Source: Streptomyces sp. NBC_01485
GTDB taxonomy: Bacteria; Actinomycetota; Actinomycetes; Streptomycetales; Streptomycetaceae
DNA: 64,000 nucleotides
Assembly: GCF_036227125.1 (NCBI RefSeq)
Contig: NZ_CP109435.1
Coordinates: 3,658,001-3,722,000, forward strand
Direction: 5' to 3'
In this document: piece after piece, positions 8,617-15,827 of the stretch
Position numbering within the stretch: position 1 is the stretch's first letter
Layout: every line of letters starts with the position of its first letter
Made by a program: the position numbers and the translations under genes
The notes under the pieces: model-generated
The model's input: only the letters and a program-made list of their open reading frames with translations
Database searches by the model: none
What the model was told of the DNA's origin: nothing

Positions 8617-9354
8617 ATGCGTGGAATGCGCACCACTGCCCGTCTCTTCCGGCATCCGACGCCGTACCAGTTCTTCGGAACCCTGGTCTGGCTGGCGATG
8701 TCCCTCGCGTACTGGCGGGACCCGCTGTGCCGCGCGGCGGTGACCGGCCCGGTCAACCTGCTGGTGCTGCTGACCGGGATCGGCCGCTTCACGCGCGTCC
8801 TGACGGACCGTCGCCGGGCCGCGGTGCTGGTCCTGCTCGTCCTGGCGCTGCTGTGGGGCGGCGACCCGTCCTGGTCCGACGGCGACCTCGGTCGTCCGTC
8901 GACACTGGCCGTCGGGCTGACCTGCTGGGCCTGGGCGGGGACGGCCACGCGCGCGGGGGCGGTGCGCTGCCCGGTCCGGTACGTCGGTCCGAGCGGCCTG
9001 CGGAGCTGCTGGGGGTACGCGTGGCTCGGCGCGCTGTACGCGCTGATCCTGATGCTGCACCCGGTGACGTTCGCCGCGGCGGCGGTCGGGGCGGTGGCGC
9101 TGGTCGCCGGGTGGGAACGGGACCGGCGGCCGGCCGTGCTGAGCCGGTGGGCGCTCACGGCGGCGGTGCCGTCGACGGCGGCGTACTTCCGGCCGTACGT
9201 CGACGCGCTCGCCCTGGCGGCCGGGGACCCCGGTGCGGGACTGACGCCCGAGCGGCTGCCCCTCGGGGTGCCCGGGCACTTCTGGCTGGTGCTGCTCGGC
9301 GTGCCCGCGCTGTGGCTGCGGGCGTGGCGGGCGAAGCGTACGGCGGGACACTGA
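8617..9354 (+). CDS. Hypothetical integral membrane protein
   Basis: About 245 residues with at least five hydrophobic stretches: GTLVWLAMSLAYW, NLLVLLTGIGRF, AVLVLLVLALLWG, LYALILMLHPVTFAAAAVGA and FWLVLLGVPALWL. There is no recognisable catalytic motif. I chose the ATG at 8617 because GCGAGGGG precedes it; the frame is open further upstream without another good ribosome site. It follows the wall-polymer transferase genes by 82 bp on the same strand and could be co-transcribed, but nothing in the sequence ties it to that pathway. The reading frame is credible from GC3 bias and hydrophobic pattern. Function unknown. Confidence 0.7.
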   Translation: MRGMRTTARLFRHPTPYQFFGTLVWLAMSLAYWRDPLCRAAVTGPVNLLVLLTGIGRFTRVLTDRRRAAVLVLLVLALLWGGDPSWSDGDLGRPSTLAVGLTCWAWAGTATRAGAVRCPVRYVGPSGLRSCWGYAWLGALYALILMLHPVTFAAAAVGAVALVAGWERDRRPAVLSRWALTAAVPSTAAYFRPYVDALALAAGDPGAGLTPERLPLGVPGHFWLVLLGVPALWLRAWRAKRTAGH

Positions 9355-9399
9355 CCGCGTGTCCCGCCGGCGCCGAGGTGTGTGCCGAGTGGCGAGGGA

Positions 9400-9813
9400 C
9401 TACTCGATGACGAGGTCGACCTCGATGTTGCCGCGGGTGGCGTTGGAGTAGGGGCAGACCTGGTGGGCCTGCTCGACGAGCTTGCGGCCGGCCGCCTCGT
9501 CCACGCTGTCGGGCAGCTCCACGCGCAGCGTGACCTTCAGCGCGAAGCCCTCGCCCTGCTTGCCTATGCCGACCTCGGCGGTCACCGCGGCGTCGCTGAC
9601 GTCCACCTTCGCGGCGCGGCCGACGAGGCCCAGGGCGCTGCCGAAACAGGCGGCGTAACCGGCGGCGAACAGCTGCTCCGGGTTGGTGCCCTGCCCGTTG
9701 CCGCCGAGCTCCGCGGGCATGGCCAGCGCGAGGTCGATCTTGCCGTCGGAGGAGACGGCGCGGCCCTCGCGGCCGTGCGTGGCGGTGGCGACAGCGGTGT
9801 AGAGCGCGTCCAT
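9400..9813 (-). CDS. ohr: Organic hydroperoxide resistance protein (Ohr/OsmC family)
   Basis: A 137-residue thiol peroxidase that reduces organic hydroperoxides in the cytoplasm. The two redox cysteines sit at 56 (YAACFGSAL) and 120 (QVCPYSNATRGN), the Ohr rather than OsmC arrangement, and the length is typical. The ATG is preceded on the minus strand by GAGAGGGATGG. It is divergent from a MarR-type regulator whose gene starts 120 bp away. The shared intergenic region holds two AT-rich palindromes that fit OhrR operators, so the gene is probably repressed by OhrR and induced by organic peroxides. Confidence 0.95.
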   Translation of the reverse strand: MDALYTAVATATHGREGRAVSSDGKIDLALAMPAELGGNGQGTNPEQLFAAGYAACFGSALGLVGRAAKVDVSDAAVTAEVGIGKQGEGFALKVTLRVELPDSVDEAAGRKLVEQAHQVCPYSNATRGNIEVDLVIE

Positions 9814-9884
9814 GGAAAACCATCCCTCTCAGATCACGTTCCGGCGGCCCGGTCCGGCCGCCTGACGGGGGTAAGTAGAGCACA

Positions 9885-9895
9885 CAATTAAATTG
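9885..9895. promoter_or_regulatory. Putative OhrR operator 1
   Basis: Perfect palindrome CAATT-A-AATTG, 72 bp upstream of ohr. It is strikingly AT-rich in a high-GC genome and resembles the TACAATT-type half sites bound by OhrR proteins. Confidence 0.7.
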
Positions 9896-9897
9896 GG

Positions 9898-9912
9898 CAC
9901 AACTAAGTTGTG
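9898..9912. promoter_or_regulatory. Putative OhrR operator 2
   Basis: Perfect palindrome CACAAC-TAA-GTTGTG, 22 bp upstream of the ohrR start and only two bases from the first palindrome. A repressor filling both would cover the divergent promoters and allow autoregulation. Confidence 0.7.
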
Positions 9913-9933
9913 GATACGGGCTACCCTGGAGAC

Positions 9934-10431
9934 ATGACCGCCCCGCTGCCAGCCGTCGGCCCGGAGAACGCCACGGAGAACTGGCTCCGTCTGGACCACC
10001 AGATCTGCTTCTCCCTGCACGCCGCGTCGCGCGCCTTCAACGGCGTCTACCGCGTGATCCTCAAGGATCTGGGGGTCACCTATCCGCAGTACCTGGTCCT
10101 GCTGGTCCTCTGGGAGGAGGGCCCGCTGCCCGTCAAGAAGCTGGGCGAACACCTGCGCCTGGACTCCGGCACGCTCTCGCCGCTCCTCAAGCGCCTGGAG
10201 GCGGCCGGTCTGGTACGGCGCGAGCGCAGCGCCCGCGACGAGCGCTCGGTGGAGATCCGGCTGACCGAGGAGGGCACGTCCCTGCGCGACCGCGCCCTGG
10301 AGGTCCCCCGCAGAATCCTCACCGCCACCGGCTTCGATCCCGGCGAGATCGGCGCCCTGCGCGAGCGCCTGGACGAACTCACGGCGGCCCTGGACGCGGC
10401 GGCCTCGGAGGAGACGCCGGGGAGCCGGTAA
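9934..10431 (+). CDS. ohrR: MarR-family organic hydroperoxide sensor/repressor OhrR
   Basis: A 165-residue winged-helix repressor. Cys25 in LDHQICFSLHAASRA is the N-terminal peroxide-sensing cysteine of the OhrR subfamily. YPQYLVLLVLW, then LGEHLRLDSGTLSPLLKRLEAAGLVRRERS and the DERSVEIRLTEEG wing are the MarR DNA-binding core (about residues 50-115). It is divergent from ohr, with operators between. The ATG follows CTGGAGAC. Its 3' end overlaps the convergent membrane glycosyltransferase gene by 53 bp, an arrangement that could give antisense effects but is common in compact genomes. Confidence 0.93.
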   Translation: MTAPLPAVGPENATENWLRLDHQICFSLHAASRAFNGVYRVILKDLGVTYPQYLVLLVLWEEGPLPVKKLGEHLRLDSGTLSPLLKRLEAAGLVRRERSARDERSVEIRLTEEGTSLRDRALEVPRRILTATGFDPGEIGALRERLDELTAALDAAASEETPGSR

Positions 10432-11980
10432 GCGGGACGGCGGCGGTCGGGGTGGTAGTGGCCTGGGCGCCGGTCGCCGGGCGGCGGATGTAGAGGCGCA
10501 GGGCCACGCCGGGGCGGTCGTACTCCCAGCTGGGGGTGAAGCCTTCCGCCACGGTCAGGAGCTTGGCGCGCTCGGTCGGGTCGCCCGGGAACCAGCGGGA
10601 GCGCAGCGCGTACGGCTCGGCGACGACCCACAGCCTGCTCACCGCGGCCAGCCTGCGGCGCAGTTCCCGGGGGCCGACCTCGCGGCCGTACAGCGTGCCG
10701 GACTGGGCGCCGGGCACCTTCAGCGCCAGGTCCCGCGCCCCCTGGAACCCCTTCGGGTACGCGAGCGCGGCGCGCCGGCCGAGCGACGGCAGGAACAGCA
10801 CCGGGTCGCCGGGGCGGACCTCGCGCGTGGCCAGGGCGGAGACGGCGGCGAGGTTGTCGGGGCGGTGGGCGAGGGTGCGGTACTGGCGGTGCAGCGGGAG
10901 CAGGTCGAGGAAGACGAGGGCGACGACCGAGGCGCCCGCCGCGGTGATCGTCCACGAGCAGGACCGGCGCCTCGCGAGGCCGGCCAGCCGGTCGGCCCCG
11001 GCCGCGATCAGCAGCGGCGCCCCGGCCAGGGCGTACAGCACGTAGCGTTCGTGATACAGGGGCCTGACCTGCGAGAGCAGCATCAGCAAGGCCGGCGGGA
11101 CCACCATCAGCGGCGCCATGACGACCGCCGTCCGCCCGGCCCACAGCCCCGCCGCCATCAGCACCACGCACCCCCAGAACACCACCCCCTCCGGGCCCAC
11201 GGCGAAGCTCCGCAGCAACCTCTCCGCACTCTCCCGGTCCGGCACCGGCAACCACTCCACCTGCCGCGACTGCCCGTGGGAGACCAGCACCAACGGCAGC
11301 AGCACCACGACCGCCGCCCCGGCCGCACGCCCCCACCGCCACCACACGCCCCAGGACACCCGCAGCAGCGCGAGGGTGACCGCGTGGGCGCACAGCATGA
11401 ACACGGCCAGCTCGTGCAGCAGGCAGGTCACGGCGACGACACCGCCGTACCGCCACCACGGCCGCCCCGCCCCGGCCCCCTCGTCCACCGCCCGCACGAG
11501 CAGCAGCGTCGCCCCCGCCGCCCCGGCGGCGACCAGCGCGTACGAGCGGCCCTCCTGGGCGTAGTGACCGGCGAGCGGGGTCACCGCGTACAGCAGGCCC
11601 GCCCACAGCCCGACCCGGCGGCCGGCCAGCCGTACACCGAGGGCGGCGACCAGGCCCGCGGTGACGGTGGCCGCGCAGACGGACGGCAGACGCAGGACGA
11701 CCTCGCCCGGGTGGAGGGGCAGCACGGCGTGCATGAGGAGGTAGTACAGGCCGTGCACCGCGTCCACCCCGTGCAGCAGCCGCCAGATCTGCGGCACCGT
11801 CCGCCGCGCGACCTGGTAGGTCACGGCCTCGTCCCGCCATATGCCACCACGGTCGAGCCCCCACAGACCGACGGCGAGCATGACAACCGCGGGAACGGCG
11901 ACGGCCGAGGCGCCCAGGACGCCGGCACGGCTCACCTTCTGCACACGAACACACACCACGCCGCCGATTCTGCGACGCAC
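10379..11980 (-). CDS. Membrane glycosyltransferase, GT39/ArnT-like (mannosyltransferase type)
   Basis: About 533 residues, polytopic, GT-C fold. The first periplasmic loop has the WRDEAVTYQVARR pattern, where Asp/Glu after the first membrane span is the catalytic acidic motif of GT39/GT83 enzymes that use polyprenyl-phosphate sugars. Many hydrophobic spans follow (for example GLWAGLLYAVTPLAGHYAQEG with the conserved QEGRSY loop). The C-terminal tail is Thr/Pro-rich. Start uncertain: GTG 11980 has a GGTGGGT ribosome-like site, while ATG 12010 or 12022 and GTG 11944 are alternatives. It is transcribed divergently from the ADP-ribosylglycohydrolase gene and convergently with ohrR. The acceptor is unknown; proximity to wall-polymer genes is suggestive only. 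Confidence 0.8.
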   Translation of the reverse strand: MRRRIGGVVCVRVQKVSRAGVLGASAVAVPAVVMLAVGLWGLDRGGIWRDEAVTYQVARRTVPQIWRLLHGVDAVHGLYYLLMHAVLPLHPGEVVLRLPSVCAATVTAGLVAALGVRLAGRRVGLWAGLLYAVTPLAGHYAQEGRSYALVAAGAAGATLLLVRAVDEGAGAGRPWWRYGGVVAVTCLLHELAVFMLCAHAVTLALLRVSWGVWWRWGRAAGAAVVVLLPLVLVSHGQSRQVEWLPVPDRESAERLLRSFAVGPEGVVFWGCVVLMAAGLWAGRTAVVMAPLMVVPPALLMLLSQVRPLYHERYVLYALAGAPLLIAAGADRLAGLARRRSCSWTITAAGASVVALVFLDLLPLHRQYRTLAHRPDNLAAVSALATREVRPGDPVLFLPSLGRRAALAYPKGFQGARDLALKVPGAQSGTLYGREVGPRELRRRLAAVSRLWVVAEPYALRSRWFPGDPTERAKLLTVAEGFTPSWEYDRPGVALRLYIRRPATGAQATTTPTAAVPLTGSPASPPRPPRPGPP

Positions 11981-12083
11981 ACCCACCCGGCACGGCGATT
12001 GACGGCGCATCAGGCATCTCATATTCACGCAATGCACTCTGTTGACGTTGTCGCGTGTCCACGCGCGCGTGCAGGATGGCCGC

Positions 12084-13058
12084 ATGATCGATTCCGTCGG
12101 CCGTCCCATGAACGACGTCATCGCCCGCGCCGTCGGCTGTGTCGTCGGCTCCGCCGTGGGGGACGCGCTGGGCGCTCCCTTCGAGTTCGGGCCGGAGGGG
12201 GCGTTCTCGGAGCGCTTCCCGTCCGCCGGGCAGGGCGGCGAGATGTGCGGGGGCGGCGGCTGGGATCCGGGGGAGGCGACCGACGACACGCAGATGGCCG
12301 TCTTCGTCGGGGAGTCCCTGCTGGAGTGCGGCGGACTGGAACCGGCGGACGTCTTCCGGCGGTTCCAACGCTGGGCCGCCGCCGACCCCAAGGACATCGG
12401 GCTGCAGACCGAGGCGGTCCTGAGCAGCGGCGACCCCTGGGACACCGCCGCCGCGCTGCACTTCCAGACAAGTCAACGGGCGGCGGGCAACGGCTCGTTG
12501 ATGCGGGCGGCCACCTCCGCCGTGTACTTCGCGCCCCACGGCCGCGGCGCCACCATGGACGCGGCCCGTCGGCTCGCCGCCCTCACCCACGGGGACCGCG
12601 CGGCCTGGGAGGGCACGGCCGTGTTCCACGAGCTGGTGCGGATCGCCCTCACGGGCGCCGACCCGCTGGCCGCGCTCCCGGAGACCCTCACCGAGGTCCA
12701 CGCCGACCACCGCGAGCGCTACGCGGCCGTCCTCGCCCCGGGCTGGCACCCCGACCTGGCGACGGAGTTCAACGGAGCGGTGTGGCCCTGCCTCGGCTCC
12801 GCCGTCTGGGCGCTGCGCACGACGTCCTGCTTCGAGGACGCGGTCCGCGCGGCCGTCGACCTCGGCGGCGACACGGACACCGTCGCGGCCGTGACGGGCG
12901 GCCTCGCCGGGGCGGTGTACGGCATCGACGGCGTCCCCCGGCGCTGGACGACCGCCCTGCACGTCCCGCTACCGGGCTCCGACGACCACCGCGTCCTGCG
13001 CCTGCCGGAACTCACGGCCCTGGCCCACGGACTGGCGGCCGGGTCCCCGATGCCCTGA
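12084..13058 (+). CDS. ADP-ribosylglycohydrolase family protein (DraG-like)
   Basis: A 324-residue cytoplasmic hydrolase expected to remove ADP-ribose from proteins or small molecules using a dinuclear Mg site. The metal ligands are visible: GDALGAPFEF near residue 30, DDTQMAV near 70, GNGSLMRA near 135 and the C-terminal GGDTDTVAAVTGGLAGAVYG near 255-275. The ATG follows AGGATGG at good spacing; Met 9 is an alternative. The insert between the second and third motifs looks shorter than in some DraG proteins. No ADP-ribosyltransferase partner is nearby. Confidence 0.9.
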   Translation: MIDSVGRPMNDVIARAVGCVVGSAVGDALGAPFEFGPEGAFSERFPSAGQGGEMCGGGGWDPGEATDDTQMAVFVGESLLECGGLEPADVFRRFQRWAAADPKDIGLQTEAVLSSGDPWDTAAALHFQTSQRAAGNGSLMRAATSAVYFAPHGRGATMDAARRLAALTHGDRAAWEGTAVFHELVRIALTGADPLAALPETLTEVHADHRERYAAVLAPGWHPDLATEFNGAVWPCLGSAVWALRTTSCFEDAVRAAVDLGGDTDTVAAVTGGLAGAVYGIDGVPRRWTTALHVPLPGSDDHRVLRLPELTALAHGLAAGSPMP

Positions 13059-13112
13059 GAGGGGCTGGTTCCGAGACGGGCTGGTCCTGAGACGTACTGG
13101 GAGAGCACAGCA

Positions 13113-13147
13113 CCCAAGGCCCCTACAGCCCCCAAAGCCCCTACAGC
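13113..13147. repeat. 18-bp tandem duplication carrying the tetR stop codon
   Basis: CCCAAGGCCCCTACAGC (13113-13129) and CCCAAAGCCCCTACAGC (13131-13147) differ at one base. The second contains the TetR stop (CTA on this strand). The period of 18 keeps frame, so the mRNA reads CTG TAG, then five codons later CTG TAG again. Confidence 0.8.
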
Positions 13148-13776
13148 GTCTTGATCGCCTCGGCCGTGGCCCGGGCCAGTGCTCCCAGGTAGCCCTTGGG
13201 CAGTTTCGGGCTGCGGATCACCACCGAGCGCCAGTAGAGCGGGCCCGAGATCAGGTCGAGCGCGAGCTCCTCGTTGAACCCCGCGCGGATCTCGCCGCGC
13301 TCCTGCGCCGCCGCCACGATCTTCAGGGCGACCCCCTCCTGCCCCTCCTTCAGCGCCTTCTGCAGCGCCTCGGCGATGTCGGGGTTGCGGGCCGCCTCGG
13401 CCTGGAGATCCGGGATGATCTGCGAGGCCACGGGGTGTCGCAGCGCCCGCGAGGTCACCTCGTAGAGCATGCGCAGATCGCCCTCCAGGCTGCCCGTCTC
13501 CGGGGCCGGCAGGCCCTGCACGGCGATCACCGAGACGATGTCGAGGACCAGATGCAGCTTGGAACGCCAGCGCCGGTACACGGCCGTCTTGCCCACCCCG
13601 GCACGGCGGGCGATGCCCTCGATGGACATGCGGGCGTAGCCGACGGTCGCGAGCTCCTCGAACACGGCGGCGCGGATGGCCTCCGTCACGTCCTCGCGCA
13701 GCACGGCCGCCCCCGCCGGCGCCCGGCGGCGCGGTCGCACCTGGGGTCCTTCGGCGTTCGTCGCGTTCGTCGTCAT
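13141..13776 (-). CDS. TetR-family transcriptional regulator
   Basis: About 211 residues. The N-terminal helix-turn-helix (ATVGYARMSIEGIARRAGVGKTAVYRRWRSK, about residues 45-75) is classic TetR; the C-terminal part is a ligand/dimer domain with TetR_C_11-like features (WRSVVIRSP). I chose the ATG at 13776; ATG 13788 would add four residues. It is divergent from the TagG-like permease gene. Two similar imperfect inverted repeats in the intergenic region suggest it represses itself and perhaps the exporter pair. Ligand unknown. Confidence 0.9.
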   Translation of the reverse strand: MTTNATNAEGPQVRPRRRAPAGAAVLREDVTEAIRAAVFEELATVGYARMSIEGIARRAGVGKTAVYRRWRSKLHLVLDIVSVIAVQGLPAPETGSLEGDLRMLYEVTSRALRHPVASQIIPDLQAEAARNPDIAEALQKALKEGQEGVALKIVAAAQERGEIRAGFNEELALDLISGPLYWRSVVIRSPKLPKGYLGALARATAEAIKTL

Positions 13777-13800
13777 GCCGACCAGCATAGGGCGTCACGA

Positions 13801-13818
13801 CGAAACGGTTGCGTTCCG
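13801..13818. promoter_or_regulatory. Candidate TetR operator 1
   Basis: CGAAACG-GTTG-CGTTCCG is a near-perfect inverted repeat (one mismatch) 25 bp upstream of the tetR start. It is related to a second copy 48 bp away. Confidence 0.5.
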
Positions 13819-13848
13819 ACGTCAACTCGGCCTACTCTCACGTTGCGA

Positions 13849-13866
13849 CGATACGGCCCCGTTCCG
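13849..13866. promoter_or_regulatory. Candidate TetR operator 2
   Basis: CGATACG-GCCC-CGTTCCG repeats the right arm (CGTTCCGACGT) of operator 1 and keeps 5 of 7 arm pairs. It lies about 95 bp upstream of the TagG-like start. Confidence 0.45.
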
Positions 13867-13959
13867 ACGTAAGAGAAAGTAAAGAAAAGCGTAAGAAAAA
13901 CGTCGGACGACTAGGGAACGGCGCCCGCACCCCCCTCCCCCCGAGTGAAAGCAGCGGAT

Positions 13960-14877
13960 GTGAGTCAGGTCCTCCACACACCGCCCAGGACACCGGCCGA
14001 CGGCCACGGCGATCTCGCTGCCCTGGCCGAGCAGTACGGCCTCACGGTCAGCGGTGCCCGTCCCCCCCTGCCGGAGTACATCCGCCAGCTCTGGGCACGC
14101 CGCCACTTCATCACCGCGTTCGCCACCGCCAAGCTCACCGCCCAGTACAGCGCGGCGAAGCTGGGCCAGGTCTGGCAGGTGATGACCCCGCTGCTGAACG
14201 CGGCGGTGTACTACTTCATCTTCGGTGTCCTGCTGGAGACCAAGAAGGGCGTGGCGGACTTCATCCCCTTCCTGGTCACGGGCGTGTTCGTCTGGACGTT
14301 CACGCAGAGCTCGATCATGGCGGGCACCCGGGCCATCGGCGGCAGCATCGGCCTGGTGCGGGCCCTGCACTTCCCCCGCGCCGCACTGCCGATCTCGTTC
14401 TGTCTCCAGCAGCTCCAGCAACTGCTGTTCTCGATGGGCGCCCTGCTGATCATCCTGTTCGCGGTGGGCGTGCCGCCGGCCCTGTCCTGGCTGCTGGTCT
14501 TCCCTGCCCTCGCGCTGCAGTTCGTCTTCAACGCGGGCGTCTCGATGATCCTGGCCCGGCTCGGCGCGAACACCCCGGACATCGCCCAGCTGATGCCGTT
14601 CATCCTGCGCACCTGGATGTACATCTCGGGTGTCATGTGGAGCATCGACAACCTCATCGGCAAGCACCACGGCATGCCATCCTGGGTCGCGGACCTGCTG
14701 CGGGCCAACCCCGCCGCGGTCTACATCGACCTGATGCGCTTCGCGCTGATCGACAGCTTCCACGCCAGCCAGTTGCCGCCGCACGTGTGGCTGGTCGCGA
14801 CCGGCTGGGCGCTGCTCGCCGGCGTCGGCGGCTTCATCTACTTCTGGAAGGCTGAGGAGACGTACGGCCGTGGCTGA
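13960..14877 (+). CDS. ABC-2 type exporter permease, TagG-like (teichoic acid/polysaccharide export)
   Basis: About 305 residues. A cytoplasmic N-terminus (about 45 residues, ending LPEYIRQLWARRHF) is followed by six likely membrane spans, including NAAVYYFIFGVLLET, FLVTGVFVWTFTQSSI, LLFSMGALLIILFAVG, WMYISGVMWSIDN and WALLAGVGGFIYFW. Together with the next gene it forms a TagGH/Wzm-Wzt-type exporter that flips a lipid-linked wall polymer. I placed the start at GTG 13960 (VSQVLHTPP); GTG 13945 is in frame and adds five residues. Its last 8 bases overlap the ATPase start. It lies downstream of three TagF-like genes, which supports a wall teichoic acid-like substrate. Confidence 0.9.
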   Translation: MSQVLHTPPRTPADGHGDLAALAEQYGLTVSGARPPLPEYIRQLWARRHFITAFATAKLTAQYSAAKLGQVWQVMTPLLNAAVYYFIFGVLLETKKGVADFIPFLVTGVFVWTFTQSSIMAGTRAIGGSIGLVRALHFPRAALPISFCLQQLQQLLFSMGALLIILFAVGVPPALSWLLVFPALALQFVFNAGVSMILARLGANTPDIAQLMPFILRTWMYISGVMWSIDNLIGKHHGMPSWVADLLRANPAAVYIDLMRFALIDSFHASQLPPHVWLVATGWALLAGVGGFIYFWKAEETYGRG

Positions 14878-15700
14878 CAACACCGAGACCGAGGCGCGCA
14901 CCGCGCCCGCCGAGCCCTTCGACGAGCGCGCCCCCACCGTCGTCGCGGACGGCGTCGACATCATCTACCGGATCAACGGCACCGGCAGCGGCCGGGGCAG
15001 CGCGACCGCCGCCCTCAACCGCATCCTGCGCCCCAAGCAGGCCGAGAAGGCCGCCGGCATGCGGATCGTGCACGCCGTCAAGAAGGTCTCCTTCGTCGCC
15101 TACAAGGGCGAGGCGATCGGCCTGATCGGCACCAACGGCTCCGGCAAGTCGACCCTCCTCAAGGGCATCGCGGGCCTCCAGCCGGTGGAGAACGGCAAGA
15201 TCTACACCGACGGCCAGCCCTCCCTCCTCGGCGTCAACGCGGCCCTGATGGGCGACCTGACCGGCGAGCGCAACGTCTACCTCGGCGGCCTGGCCATGGG
15301 CATGACGCGCGAGCAGATCAAGGAGCGCTACCAGGAGATCGTCGACTTCTCCGGCATCAACGAGAAGGGCGACTTCATCTCCCTGCCGATGCGCACCTAC
15401 TCCTCCGGCATGGGCTCCCGGCTGCGCTTCTCCATCGCCGCCGCCAAGGACCACGACGTCCTCCTCATCGACGAGGCCCTGTCGACCGGTGACGCACGGT
15501 TCCAGGCGCGTTCGGCGGAGCGCATCCAGGAGATGCGCCGGCACGCAGGAACCGTCTTCCTGGTCAGCCACAGCAACGCCGCGATCCGCGACACCTGCGA
15601 CCGCGTGCTGTGGCTGGAGCGCGGCGAACTGCGCATGGACGGCCTCACCGAAGAGGTCCTCCAGGCCTACGAGGCGTTCACCTCCGGCAAGAAGAAGTAG
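14870..15700 (+). CDS. ABC exporter ATPase, TagH-like
   Basis: A 276-residue ATPase. Walker A is GTNGSGKST (about residue 88), the ABC signature YSSGMGSRLRFS (about 177-188), Walker B VLLIDEALSTGD and the switch His LVSHS. A roughly 60-residue N-terminal extension precedes the nucleotide domain, as in TagH/RfbE-type exporters. It starts at GTG 14870 inside the permease gene (GTGGCTGA overlap), so translation is coupled. A strong terminator follows at 15737. There is no C-terminal carbohydrate-binding domain, so substrate selection probably lies with the permease. Confidence 0.95.
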   Translation: MADNTETEARTAPAEPFDERAPTVVADGVDIIYRINGTGSGRGSATAALNRILRPKQAEKAAGMRIVHAVKKVSFVAYKGEAIGLIGTNGSGKSTLLKGIAGLQPVENGKIYTDGQPSLLGVNAALMGDLTGERNVYLGGLAMGMTREQIKERYQEIVDFSGINEKGDFISLPMRTYSSGMGSRLRFSIAAAKDHDVLLIDEALSTGDARFQARSAERIQEMRRHAGTVFLVSHSNAAIRDTCDRVLWLERGELRMDGLTEEVLQAYEAFTSGKKK

Positions 15701-15736
15701 CCGGCACGGCCCGGTACGCGGTCGGCACACGACGAG

Positions 15737-15770
15737 AAGGGCGCCCCCCGATGGTTCGGGGGGCGCCCTT
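15737..15770 (+). terminator. Strong intrinsic terminator after the TagGH-like operon
   Basis: A perfect 15-bp stem (AAGGGCGCCCCCCGA paired with TCGGGGGGCGCCCTT), a TGGT loop and a TTTT tail. It is nearly symmetrical, so it can serve both the exporter operon and the convergent glutamate dehydrogenase gene. Confidence 0.92.
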
Positions 15771-15790
15771 TTGTCGTACCTGAGACCGGG

Positions 15791-15827
15791 CCCTACCGCC
15801 TGACCGGCCTACCGCCCGACCGGCCTA
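15791..15827. repeat. 16-bp tandem repeat carrying the gdh stop codon
   Basis: CCTACCGCCTGACCGG and CCTACCGCCCGACCGG, then CCTACGAATG. The CTA of the third unit (15825-15827) is the TAG stop of the dehydrogenase; the earlier copies are at 15793 and 15809. The period is 16. Confidence 0.8.

Noticed and set aside
1661..15700. Secondary-metabolite biosynthetic gene cluster
   Set aside because: No polyketide, peptide, terpene or RiPP enzymes; glycosyltransferases and transporters here fit wall polymer assembly.
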